Source: Erigeron canadensis (Eukaryota; Streptophyta; Magnoliopsida; Asterales; Asteraceae). Taken from it: 64,000 nucleotides of DNA. Shown here in pieces: positions 1 through 11,279 of the stretch. Where the stretch lies: positions 32,160,645 to 32,224,644 of the forward strand of contig NC_057763.1 of assembly GCF_010389155.1 (NCBI RefSeq). Reading direction: 5' to 3'. Under the pieces are notes generated by a model, which saw only the letters and a program-made list of their open reading frames with translations, had not been told where the DNA came from and ran no database searches. The position numbers were made by a program, and so were the translations under genes. Position 1 is the stretch's first letter; every line of letters begins with the position of its first letter.

Positions 1-1020
1 GAGATGGTAACGTGAGTATACAAGTGTTTAATTAATTTGACTTTACCATCCAATCGTATTTTCTTGGTATTTAGTTGATGTTAATCGAGTATATAAAAAA
101 TTCAAGAAATGAAGATGTTGCTTGTTGTACAAATCATAGTCAATTAGTCATATATATTTATGTTTATCACAATGATCACAATCACATCACAAATATATAT
201 ATTATATTATCTACTCTAAGCTAGCTAGCCAATCTTTGACACATAACTAGATTTTTTTAATTATTATATATGTCGTTTACTTGTTTGTAGCTAGATTAAT
301 GAAAAGGACGTGAAGAACACACATGGCAATTAATTACGACTTTAATTTTTGGAGTTTAAGTGTGACTGTCTTGTTCGCACGTAAGGTCTTATTATCGATA
401 CAACAACGCTTTTTGTAAGAGGGAGCGAGCGGTGTAGTCGTGTAGATATGCAAAATTAAAAATCTTGCTTGCTTATCATCATAGTTGTAAGGGAAGTCAT
501 TGTTTACATGCATTAAATTGATTAGATCTTTTGTTAATTGTTGATTTGAGTTTAAAGTATAAATAAACATTAATTAGTACATATAATAAATTATTATACT
601 AGATTTTAGACCCGTTTTAAATACACGTGTTTACTTTGTTATAAAGATTAGATTATTATCAAAGTTTAACTATATACAATCTAAAAAGTGTTATTAATTC
701 AAAAGAAAATATCTAAAAAGCAATCCTGAAAGATCGTAAGAATGTAATTAAAAATGTTATGACCACGTCCCATTCGCCACCCGTCGGTGTTGGAGTTGTC
801 GAGGTCCCTTGCATCATCCCGTTTGTACTCATCGTTGGCCTTCGCGAGTGTCCTCGATCGCTTTATCACAAGTTTTGTACCAACTATATGTACGTATATA
901 GCTAATATAGTTGGTTGGATTAGATAAAACGTTAAACTTGGTTGGATTATAAAGTGTTTGTATGTAGCTCGATACGTAAACGGCATGTTTTTATTAGTCA
1001 TACCGTTGAACCGAATCATT
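1..1020. other. Intergenic DNA, no gene recognised
   Basis: AT-rich sequence without a convincing gene. The only departure is a short GC-richer patch at about 765-860, which on the minus strand reads as an open, charged peptide (see findings). The last five bases before the retroelement, AAATA at 1021-1025, are the left target duplication. Confidence 0.6.
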
Positions 1021-1025
1021 AAATA

Positions 1026-1313
1026 TGTTAACTTTATATTTAGTAGTGCTTGTTTTGTAAACTTGTATTTGATATGTCCTTGGTGTTTAGCATGTTTAGT
1101 TTAAGGGGTTTGTCTTGTAATTAATCATGTACTTGCTTGTAATTAGTTAAGGGGTTTATATGCAAATTATAAGCATATATAAACCCTCACATGAAATGAA
1201 ATAATAACCTTTTGACCAATTAATTATTCATAGTTTTAATACCTACATTCTCTCTCAAAACCTACATTCCCATTTCACATAAAGGTTCATTACACATCTT
1301 AGCATATTTTACA
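1026..1313 (+). repeat. 5' LTR of the Sirevirus-like element
   Basis: Begins TGTTAAC and ends TTTTACA, and aligns without gaps to 15533-15820 with 8 substitutions. A TATA box (TATATAAA) lies at 1176-1183, inside one arm of an inverted repeat (1152-1163 with 1173-1186, 9-nt loop). This is the presumed promoter of the genomic transcript. Confidence 0.95.
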
Positions 1314-1315
1314 TT

Positions 1316-1327
1316 TGGTATCAAAGC
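1316..1327 (+). other. Primer binding site (initiator-Met tRNA type)
   Basis: TGGTATCAAAGC starts two bases after the 5' LTR. It matches the usual copia primer site complementary to the 3' end of plant initiator methionine tRNA, with one difference from TGGTATCAGAGC. Confidence 0.85.
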
Positions 1328-1399
1328 GAAATCACATCGTGTGAAAGATCTATGGCTTGATTTTGTTCATTGTTTGTGCTAGATTGTGTTTTTCATTCA

Positions 1400-2085
1400 C
1401 TGTTCTGAAAACCGGAATTCAATACCGGTTTTCCAGATTTCCCGAATAGAAGTTATAAAACCGGAATTCATCGGATTGTTACATGTTCTAAAACCGGGAT
1501 TCATTACCGGTTTTACCTGTCTTCTGTACTTGTCTTTAATCACAATACATGGTTTACACCAAAACCGGTATTAGTTACATTATTCATAGATAATCAAAAG
1601 CTACTCATAATCAATAACTAATCTCTTGAAAACCGGTTTTTCTGAAGATCATCAGAATACCGGTATCAGTTAGTTGATTATTTTTGTTATCTTCTTTGCC
1701 TTTAATAATACTTGGTTTATTCCAAAACCGGTATTTGTTCTCTTATTAATCATTTAGTTAAAATCTTCAAGTATTTTTTCCGAAAACCGGTATTAGTACT
1801 GTTATTCATTGAATACCGGTATTAGTACGGGTTTTGACTATGTGATTGAGTTTGAAAGTGAAAATACCTGGTTTACACCAAAACCGGTATTTGTTCTCCT
1901 ATTGTTTACTTTGATAAACCGAGATTCTGCTCAAATTTTCATCTGAAAACCGGTATTTGTCCTTCTTTATCAAATTCCGGTATTAGTTCTGTTATTACCA
2001 AAATCGGTTTTAGTTGACTTCTGTAGGTGTTGTGTGTTGAAATACCTGGTTTACATCAAAACCGGTATTTGTGCTTCTTTTCATC
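1400..2085 (+). repeat. Leader array of AACCGGTATT motifs
   Basis: The untranslated leader carries about 14 copies of an ACCGGT-centred motif, mostly AAAACCGGTATTWGTT. A longer unit, about 34-40 bp and beginning near AATACCTGGTTTACACC, recurs at about 1544, 1707, 1862 and 2041, that is every 155-180 bp. The core ACCGGT is self-complementary. The motif reappears in the pol-ORF3 spacer (10175-10386), so both untranslated blocks share it. Role unknown; packaging or RNA structure is a guess. Confidence 0.8.
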
Positions 2086-2152
2086 TATTTCTAGTAAAAG
2101 TTACTCTGCCCAAATTTTACCTGACTTACAATCGGTTCTTCTTCTCTGAGCA

Positions 2153-5100
2153 ATGGCTTCTCAAGATTCTTTAATTCTTGGTAACGAATCAAGACCTCCT
2201 GTTCTGTATCATGATTGTTACCCACTCTGGAAGAATAGATTCTTAAACTGGATTAAGAAACAACCTCTGGGGACTGATATTCTTGCTTTAATCAATGATG
2301 GTCCAGTTGAACACATCAATCCAGTCACCAAAGAACCTCTTCCACCTGAGAGTTGGAATACTACCCAAAGAAATAGAACTCAAGGTGATAATCTTGCTTT
2401 ACATCATCTCTACATGGCACTTCCAAATGATATCTACTGTAATGTAGACTCATATGACACTGCAAAGGACATCTGGGATGAATTAGAAAGACAACTTCAA
2501 GGATCTGATCTATCATCCACCATTCGTCTCTCTAATGTTTTTCATCTCTATAAAACCTTCAAACAAGAAAAGGGTGAATCTCTTCTAGATGCCTACACCC
2601 GTTTCTGCACTATCATTAATGCTTAAAGAAAAGAGAAGGTTAAGAAGACGGAGATGGAATTGAAAATCAAATTCTTGAACTACCTTGATCCAGTTTGGCA
2701 TGAGTATGGTACTCAACTTAACCAACATTCTGATTTTAAGGATCTTACCATACACACTCTATATGAGAAGTTGAAGCTCAATGTTCGTGATGTCAAGGCA
2801 AAACAAGCCTCCTCTTGTGAACAACTCATTTCAGATCCTCTTGCTTTGGTTGCTAACAGAATGACTCATCCACTCTTCAATTCTAATGCAACTAATATCA
2901 TTCCAAATCTTGATTCTTGTAATATCAATGCCTCTGAGTTGGATGACAAAGAACAACAAATGTATAATGATTTGGCATGTTTCACCCGATCTTTCAAGAC
3001 AAAGTATTTCAACAAGAAACCTACAAATAATCAACTTCGTATATCATCAGTGTCCTCTTATGCTCGTAACAATCAATCTCCAAAGTTTCACAACCCGTCT
3101 GAGAATGCTGGACCTGAAAAGAAATTTGATGCTCCAAAGTCATTTGAGAAGAAGATTCTGGAAAAGAAGCCTGAAGACAAGAGATGTTACAACTGTGGTC
3201 AAACAGGACATTTTGCTATCCATTGTCCCAAACCAAAGAAGAAGAACTCTACTTATTATCAGAACAAACTCTTGCTTGTTAAGCAACAAGAAAGTGGAGT
3301 TGCACTTCTTGCAGAGGACGATCAGTGGTTGCATCTGTCAGATGAAGAAACTGAGGAACTGGCTGCAAATGTTTGCTTCATGACCAAAATCAAACGATCC
3401 AAAGAGCTTGAAGAAGAAGGGAACAGTTCAGAATCTGATGATGATGAGGTATGCCATATCCCTAAATGTGATCTTGCTCATTTAGTGAACAATTGTGAAC
3501 AAACTGATTTTACAAATGTCTCATTGAAGGAAGAAGTTGCAAAATTAACCTATGCTTTACAAGAAAAGGAAAATTCTTTAACTAAAGTCAAACAAGATTT
3601 TAACACTCTTCAAAAGGATTTTAAAGAATTAACAGCCAGTAATGCATCGGTTTCTTTTACTACTTCTTCTGAATTGCTTCTTTCCAATCAAGAACTTGGG
3701 CACAAAGTATTTGAACTAAACCAAATCATCAAAGAATTAAAAATTGCACAATCAAATGAAATGTTTAGAGCAAATGCTTTGGCCGAGGATCTTGTAGCTC
3801 TTCAGTCTAAGTTCAACGATTCCAACCCTACAGTGAAAGAATTACAAAATCAAATTTCTGATTTAAATCATGCATGTTACATCAAAGATTCTCAGAACCA
3901 AAAACTCGAAAATAAAATTGATGAACTCACTGATGAAGTCAAGTTTTATAAAGTTAAGGTTTACAGAATTGATCAATCCAACAAGCAAATCTTTTTAAAC
4001 AAACCAAGAGATTTTGAAGATTTCACTAAAGGGTTAGGATTTGAAGATCCAAAGAACTTACTCACTGGACAACTCATTGTACCACCCCTGTATGATGAGA
4101 ACATGATGCGGTATGGTCTGCTCAGTCAATTTGTCCGACCCAGTTATAATGATTTTGATACAGAAGAACAATTATCCAAATGTGAAGTTAAAATTAACTA
4201 TGATCACATCAATGATTCATATGATTTGTTTAATCTTCCACTTTGTCCTAAAAACAAAAAACACTCGGTTATAATTGTCGAACTGGATGAAAACTCAAGT
4301 GAAAACTCAACTGAAAAACCAACTGTTGAGCAGTTAAGTGAGTCCAAATCTGAAAAAGAAATAATTCCTCCGAAACTAGCTCCAGTTCGACCATACATTC
4401 CACAAAGTGTTTTGGAAAAAAAAAATAGAAGATTTGAAATAAACATTAAATGAGAAACAAAATGTGATAGATGTTCTTGTGTCTCAAAATCACTATAACA
4501 AAGATGTCCCTGATTTTGAATTTCAAACTTCCAGTGTTGTCTATGATTGTTCCGATCTTAACTGTCCAGTATGTATTGTCTTGAATCCCACACCTTGCTC
4601 TTCTGTTGATAGTACTAGTGAATATATTGATGCTTATGTGCAAACTAACTGGGATCATGTTAAGACCTACAATGCTGCCACCCAAACCGATAAAGACAGC
4701 TTTAATTGTAATGAACATGATGAGGAAGAAATAGTGTCAGTGGATCAATCTGAACATGTATTTCCAAATGTTTTTAATACTGGACCACTTCAATTTTCTG
4801 AAGAAACTCAATCTTATCTAAGTGAAATTGATTCTGTTACCAAAAGATTTGAACTTGAAAGAGATCAACGTTTAAACCTTTTAACTGAATTTAATAAACT
4901 TAAGATAGAAGTGGAGTATAAAAACATCGTACTTCAAGCTTTTGCAAATAATGACAAGGAAAAGGCATCAAAGTTACTACAGTCTGGTCCTTTCTCAAAA
5001 TTTTTGAATGTAACTCGTACTTTGGATACTTCCACTGATACTACCTCTTCGTCAGCTCAACCAACTGAAACATCCATTCAAGTTCAAGTCTACTTGAATG

Positions 5101-5921
5101 AAATTGCTGCATTGACAAAAGCTTTAGAAAAGGAAAAGCAAAGCAAAATCGCCATATACAACTCTCATCAACAAGACAAAAAGGTTTTTCAAAATAAATA
5201 AACCATTTTTGCAACTAAAGAATGGCGATATTGCAAAATCATCAAAGAACTAACTGGTTACAAACCTGAGTTACCAAATGTCAATGCAACAAAGTCATTC
5301 AATGAGACTTCGAGGTCTTCAAAGACCAATGTCCCGAGTGTGTCTAAAGAACCCGTTCTAAAGGACCTAAAGTCTGACTTAGATCTTTCAAACCTCCCGG
5401 ATCTTAACAACTTCTTGGAAGAAAATGACACTTATGATCCTCAACTGGAAATAAAATTTGTCAACAAGGAGAAAAAGGAAGATCCCTTATTAAGAAAAAT
5501 TCCCAACAAACACCCCTTACCAGCCACTTATTTACCAAAGAAGACACCACAGAGAAAATCCACTAGTTATAATCTGAAGTTCTCTGACAACACCGCAAAG
5601 ACAATTAACATTCCAAACACTCCTGTCAAACCTAACACCCCATCACCAAAGAGAAAACTTACCAAAATGAAACTGCCACAACAACCAAAGGATAGAAAGT
5701 ACTCTAGCTCTACCAAACATCATCTAACCAAACCTAAGCTCACAGTTATTAAAGATGATTCTGGGAAGATTACTAGATGTCAAGATCAGTACGGTTGGTT
5801 CCCTTTTAACACTAAAAAACAGTCAACCCCCATCCATCTCACACCTAAAAGGCAACCGAAAACAACCCACTTTAAGCAGTTTTCTTCTAACCTAAAAACT
5901 TTTCATGTTTCAGGTGACTAG
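2153..5921 (+). pseudogene. gag of the Sirevirus-like element, broken
   Basis: Structural capsid/nucleocapsid protein. The ATG at 2153 opens a reading frame with a copia-type Gag (UBN2-like) N-terminal domain. A stop at 2624-2626 interrupts it, and the same frame resumes at once and runs to 4453. A CCHC zinc knuckle (CYNCGQTGHFAIHC) lies at 3185-3226, followed by acidic and long heptad-rich, coiled-coil-like stretches (about 3500-4000). Between about 4442 and 4451, just after an A-run at 4416-4425, the frame shifts. The new frame runs through 4464-5201, has a stop at 5199-5201, and continues in frame to the stop at 5919-5921. The second part contains an ATQTD sequence at 4677-4691, resembling the TQT core of LC8 dynein light chain binding sites. 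The tail (5340-5921) is Lys/Pro rich. At least three breaks make it non-functional. Where Gag ends and Pol begins is unclear. Confidence 0.85.
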
Positions 5922-6207
5922 TGCTTAGATTGTCGAAGTAAATGGCTTCCTAAAGATAGACACTTAGCTGCATCTAGGAGAGTTGAGCATGATAAAGAGT
6001 CAACTTCTGTGAAACAAGTGTGGAGAGTTCGTAGGACTAGTTCATTAGATAATCCCAAGTCTTGTAGGACTAGTTCTATTTAATCTCTCTCTTCTTTTGA
6101 AACTATCTTAATGTCTGTATTTTGTAATTTTCTTTTGAACTAAGTGACTGTGTTTTGTTTCTTCAATAAATGTATGAATGTTTTGTGTTTCTTTAATTTA
6201 AAAATGC

Positions 6208-9200
6208 ATGGTTGTTCTTATCTTAATTCTACATCATTTAATCATTTTGCACATTTTACTTCTAACCATCAATGGACCCAATTCATGTGGGGACCTAAAC
6301 CAATACTTCCTGTTTTGTCAGGAATTCTTCATCTGTGTCTGGTATATCGACTCCGGATGTTCCAGACACATGACTGGTAATAGATCTATTCTTCAGAATT
6401 TTGTCGAAAAGTTCATGGGCACAGTTCGTTTTGGAAATGATCATATTGCTCCAATACTTGGATATGGTGACATTATTCAAAATGGGATCACTATCAAACG
6501 TGTCTCATATGTGGAAGGTCTTGGTCACAATCTTTTCAGTGTTGGTCAATTTTGTGACAATAATCTCCAAGTTCTTTTTAGACGCCATGAATGTAACGAG
6601 TAGATATTCTGATTGGGTCTCGAGATGACAACTTGTTTACTATCGATCTCAATAACATTCCATCACCTTTCTCTGAAATTTGTCTTCTCTCAAAAGCTTC
6701 TGCTCAACAATCTTGGTTATGGCATAAACGTCTGTCTCATCTCAATTTCCATACCATCAATGCTCTTGTTGTTAAACAACTTGTAGAAGGTCTGCCTGAC
6801 TTCAAGTATGACATCAATCATGTTTGTTCAGCATGTGCAGTTGGCAAACTAAAAAGGGCGTCTCACAGACTAAAGAAACATCTGAGCACTGATGCTCCTC
6901 TTCATCTTCTTCACATGGACTTATGTGGTCCCATGCGTGTTCAAAGCATTCATGGTAAACGATACATTCTTGTTATCGTTGATGACTACTCTCGCTACAC
7001 GTGGGTCTACTTTCTTCGTGAGAAAAGTGAAGCTCCTCAAGTCATTATTGACTTCATTAAACGGACTCAAGTTAATCTTCAAACCTCTGTTTGTTCCGTT
7101 CGATCTGACAATGGTACCGAGTTCAAAAACACGACTCTCGAGTCATTTTTCACTTCTGTCAGTATCTCTCATCAATTTTCCGCTGCACGAACTCCACAAC
7201 AAAATGGAGTGGTTGAACGTCGTAATCGCACACTTGTTGAAGCTGCAAGAACCATGCTTACTCACTCTCGACTTCCTCCTAATCTATGGGCCGAAGCCGT
7301 TGCTACAGCATGCTTCACTCAAAATAGATCGATTATCAATAAGCGATTCGACAAAACTCCATATGAAGTCATCAACAAGAGAAAACCAAATGTGAATTAC
7401 TTTCATATCTTTGGATATGTATGCTATGTTCTCAATGACCATGACAATCTTGGAAAATTTGAACCAAAGGGAGATGAGGCTTATTTCATTGGTTATTCGC
7501 GTGAATCCATTGCTTATCTTGTTTATAATCGCAGAACCGAGAAAGTGGTAGATAGCATGAATGTCAAATTTGATGAACTATCTGGAATGCTCCTAGATCA
7601 TCATTTTTCAACATCCTCTGTTTCAACTCCAGCTCACCCCCCTAAATCAGTATCTGATCATTCTCACAATTTCCCATGTCCAACCACTGAAGAGTTAGAC
7701 ACAGTTTTTGATAAATTTTATCATGACTTTCCTTCACCAGAGGAACCTACCCCCTCTGAAATTGGATCCCCATCTTCAACAAATTCTCTGTTCGAATGCT
7801 CATCCTCATCTCAACAGGGCACCTCTCCTCCATCATCTATAAATTGTCCCACTCCATCTCCCCCAGATACTTTATCATCAAGAAATCCTTCAATCTCATG
7901 TCCATCATCTAGCTCCAACTCAGTTTCTGAAGAAATGGTTCTCCCTGATGAACCAACATATGAACAAGTTGCTGAACAACATTCTCCCACCTTTCTTAAT
8001 CCCGATGAAAATACCGAACCAGCTGAACCGTTACCTTATTCTCGAAAATGGTCACGATCCATGCTTCCGCATCCACCAAGTCAAATCATTGGTGATCCAT
8101 CTGCTGGTCTAACCACTCGAGCCGCTTCCACTAATGAATGCTTGTTCGTCAATTTCTTAAGCATGTTCGAACCTACTAACGTCACAGAAGCTCTATGTGA
8201 TCCAGACTGGGTGAAAGCCATGCAAGATGAACTGTCTCAATTCGAACGTCTCGAAGTATGGAAATTGGTTCCTAATCCTTACATTCACAAGGAACCAATA
8301 AAGACCAAATGGATATTCAAGAATAAGAAATATGAAAGTGGCGTCGTTGTTCGCAATAAAGCTAGACTTGTTGCTAAAGGATATTCTCAACAAGATGGAG
8401 TTGATTATGATGAAACATTCGCTCATGTTGCTCGCATTGAAGCTATTCGCATTTTCCTTGCTTATGCTGCATTCAAGAACTTTACCGTTTAGAAAATGGA
8501 TGTTAAATCGACTTTTCTTAATGGGGTTCTCAAAGAAGAAGTATATGTCGAACAACCAGAAGGATTCATTGATCCAAAACATCCAGATTATGTGTACAAA
8601 CTTGACAAAGCTCTCTATGGATTGAAGCAAGCACCACGTGCATGGTATGATGCTCTTACCACATATCTTCTGAAATCGGGATTCTCTAAAGGTACTATCG
8701 ACACTACTCTGTTTATCAAACGGCAAGGTAACGATATACTTTTGATCCAGATATATGTAGATGATATTATATTCGGTTCGACTAATCCTAAGTACTGCAA
8801 AAACTTTTCTGCATTAATGGTCAAACATTTCGAAATGAGCATGATGGATGAACTAAACTTTTTCCTTGGTTTACAAGTTAAACAACTTTCCAATGGGATT
8901 TTCATTTGTCAAAATAGATACATTCTTGATATTTTGAAAAAATTTGACATGGCAAACTGTCAACCAATTGCCACACCAATGGATCTAAGAACTAAAACTC
9001 ATGTTGATATTAATGGAAAACCATACAATCAGACACTTTTTCGCAGTATGATTGGATCACTCATGTACTTAACGGCTAGTCGACTGGATATTATGTTTGC
9101 CACTTGCATGTGTGCTCGCTTCCAAGCTAACCCTATGGAAAGTCATGCTCAAGCTATAAAACGAATCTTTCGGTATCTTAAAGGAACTATAAATCTTGGT

Positions 9201-9800
9201 TTATGGTACCCAAAGGATACTGGATTCGAGTTAATAGCTTTTTCAGATGCAGACCATGCTGGATGCAAGTTAGACCGCAAAAGTACTTCAGGGAGTGTAC
9301 AGTTTCTAGGTGACAAGTTAGTCGGTTGGTCCTCATAGAAACAATCTTGTGTGTCCACCTCAACTGCTGAGGCTGAATATGTGACTGCTGCAAGTTGCTG
9401 CTCAAAAGTTTTGTGGATGAAAACTCAACTTTCTGACTATGGATTCAAATATGATTGGATACCAATCTACTGTGACTCCAAAAGTGCTATCGCCATCTCT
9501 TGCAATCCTGTCCAACACACACGGACAAAGCACATCGATGTAAGGTATCATTTTATCAAAGACCATGTCGAAAAAGGTAACATCGAACTTTACTTTGTTC
9601 CAACTGACTACCAACTTGCTGATCTTTTCACTAAACCATTAGATCGCCAACGGTTTACTTATTTGATCACTAAGTTAGGTATGCTTGATCTACAAACCTT
9701 GTATGCCTTAGTAACATGCTGTCTATGCTTATTTTCCTGGTCAAACGCTTGTCATCTGCTTAATTGCTCGTATATGCAATGTTTGAGGGGGAGTTTGTAA
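6208..9800 (+). pseudogene. pol of the Sirevirus-like element (PR-INT-RT-RH), broken
   Basis: Enzymatic polyprotein in copia order. Protease: active-site motif DSGCSRHMTG at about 6347-6376. The frame shifts between about 6590 and 6603. Next come a GAG-pre-integrase zinc region (HKRLSHLN, then CSAC) at about 6720-6850 and the integrase core with its first Asp in HMDLCGP (about 6915), the second in SDNGTEF (about 7108) and the Glu in [11 protein letters not shown] (about 7214). A Ser/Pro-rich linker follows (7620-8030). Reverse transcriptase begins near 8190, is cut by a stop at 8490-8492, and holds the YVDD box at about 8755-8766. RNase H (SDADHAG, about 9245) is cut by a stop at 9336-9338 and resumes with STAEAEY; the frame ends at 9800. 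Upstream, the frame entering the protease also shifts between about 6310 and 6345. Domain identities are firm; function is lost. Confidence 0.9.
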
Positions 9801-9843
9801 ATTTCTTATCTGTGTGTGTCTATATGATTTTTCCTAGGGGGAG
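9785..9843 (+). other. Two internal polypurine-tract-like boxes
   Basis: GAGGGGGAGTTTGT (from 9785) overlaps the end of the pol frame, and TAGGGGGAGTTTGT follows at 9835. A third GAGGGGGAG is at 13934-13942 inside the extra ORF. All resemble the true tract beside the 3' LTR. Repeated polypurine motifs are a described Sirevirus trait. Whether these prime plus-strand synthesis is not visible from sequence. Confidence 0.6.
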
Positions 9844-9892
9844 TTTGTCCATATTCCTTTGCCTTAAGTATCATCCTTAAAAACCTTAAAAC

Positions 9893-9893
<1 letters not shown>

Positions 9894-9939
<46 letters not shown>
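9894..9939 (+). repeat. 46-nt A-run inside the retroelement
   Basis: An uninterrupted run of 46 adenines separates the pol end from the spacer. It is followed by a short block of CCGGGTCAA/GGTCAAA-type repeats (9940-10005). It could be a long-lived homopolymer or the scar of a polyadenylated insertion. Its length should be treated as approximate. Confidence 0.85.
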
Positions 9940-9940
<1 letters not shown>

Positions 9941-10008
9941 GGTTTTGACCAAACCGGGTCAAGTCAAAACGGGTCGAACCAACCGGGTCAAATCCCGGCT
10001 TTGACCGC

Positions 10009-10016
10009 TATAAATA
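10009..10016 (+). promoter_or_regulatory. Candidate internal TATA box ahead of the extra ORF
   Basis: TATAAATA lies in the context CTATAAATACCCCTC followed by a pyrimidine-rich stretch, as in plant core promoters, 1.27 kb ahead of the first ATG of the extra ORF. It suggests a separate subgenomic transcript for that ORF. Motif evidence only. Confidence 0.35.
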
Positions 10017-10174
10017 CCCCTCTTTTTTCCTTCTTTTAAAACCGGCTTTCTCTTAATCCCGACATTAGTTCACTTATCTTGCTTCAAGGAATTCTGGTAT
10101 TTATTTTTCTATCTGGCAAAACCGGCTTTCATTTTCTTTATACTTACTATTACCGAGTTTACAATTCTTCAAAC

Positions 10175-10386
10175 AATTAAAATCGGTTTTCATGTCTTTT
10201 GATTATGTAATACCGGTTTTCATATCTTTTGATTATGAAATACCGGTTTTCATATCTTTTGATACTTGTCAAACCGGTTTTCATATCTTTTGATTATGAA
10301 ATACCGGTTTTCATATCTTTTGACTCTGAAATACCGGTTTTCATTCTTTTTGATACTCATTTACCGGTTTTCATAGTTTTTCATAA
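10175..10386 (+). repeat. 30-bp tandem repeat in the pol-ORF3 spacer, about 7 copies
   Basis: Units of the type TACCGGTTTTCATATCTTTT plus GATTATGAAA recur about every 30 bp. Because the unit is a multiple of three it keeps one frame open at 10229-10426, but the encoded repeat is not a plausible protein. The ACCGGT core is shared with the leader array. Confidence 0.9.
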
Positions 10387-10918
10387 TTTTATTTTTCCCA
10401 GGGGTGATTACTTGACTCTTACGTGATCTTCTTGTATCATTTATCTTTGTTGAGTATTCGGGTATTCTATCTTTCCTATTTCATTTCTGATTTACTTTAT
10501 GCTTACTTGTCATGTGAATATACTATATGCAAGAATTACTTTACATGCATGTTTATCTGTTCTAATTACTTAACTGGTTATATTGTGCTTTGTCTATATT
10601 AGTTGAATTTTTTTTTATCTCAGCAAGTGCATCGATATCAAGTATTTACTTGATATCTTGATGCTTTGCATAATATCAGTATATCATACTGGTATTGATT
10701 CTTAAAATTTTCATTTTTATAAAATGTTACTCTGTCTAAAATTTTTAAAAGGATTTTTCATCTTCAGATCTTATTATGCATAAGATTCATATCATTGTGC
10801 TCTCACATCATTTCATTTGTGATCAATCTAATGTTCATTAATCTATCTGAGATCACACATATTGGTTGCCACATTTCCTCTTGTACATATTTTTGATTAT
10901 ACATTTTTTCTCTCTAAG

Positions 10919-11210
10919 AAGTAAGGTATTGAACGCCTTGATGTACTACCTTTACATCTTCTGTGAAAAAGGTTGTATATTCATTAATATATTTCAAACA
11001 TACTGTTGTCATACATCAAGTTTTCTTTAGAAGCAAGAAATTGAACGCCTTGATGTACTGTCTTTGCATCTTCTGTAAAACGGGGTGTATGTTCAATTTA
11101 TTTTTCAAATAAAACTAAACTTTTTCCCATCTTACATTGCTTTTCCTTAAGATGTAAGGTATCGAACGCCTTATTGTACTACCTTTACATCTTTTGTGAA
11201 TAAACAGTGT
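10919..11210 (+). repeat. Three spaced copies of a ~60-bp direct repeat
   Basis: A block around GAACGCCTTGATGTACT followed by TTACATCTTCTGTGAA occurs near 10919, 11031 and 11150, spaced 110-120 bp apart, just before the extra ORF. Each copy contains short imperfect inverted segments (AAGATGTAAGG with CCTTTACATCTT), so each could fold into a hairpin. Function unknown; possibly RNA structure or 5'-leader elements of an ORF3 transcript. Confidence 0.65.
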
Positions 11211-11279
11211 TAGATAAATCTTGGTGTTTAATTAACCTTGGAAACAATGTTTCCCATTCGTATTCTTGTTAATTTCAGA

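Noticed and set aside
5919..5921. Programmed readthrough stop between Gag and Pol
   Set aside because: The downstream frame is open only to about 6081 and the region up to the protease has further stops and a frame change, so decay is as likely.
9894..9939. A-run as the tail of a processed pseudogene or LINE
   Set aside because: No upstream body distinct from the retroelement and no target duplication around it.
10175..10386. Regular repeats resembling a CRISPR array
   Set aside because: Units are directly contiguous with no unique spacers, and the DNA is plant nuclear.
10229..10426. 65-codon frame in the spacer
   Set aside because: Produced by the 30-bp tandem repeat, whose length is a multiple of three.
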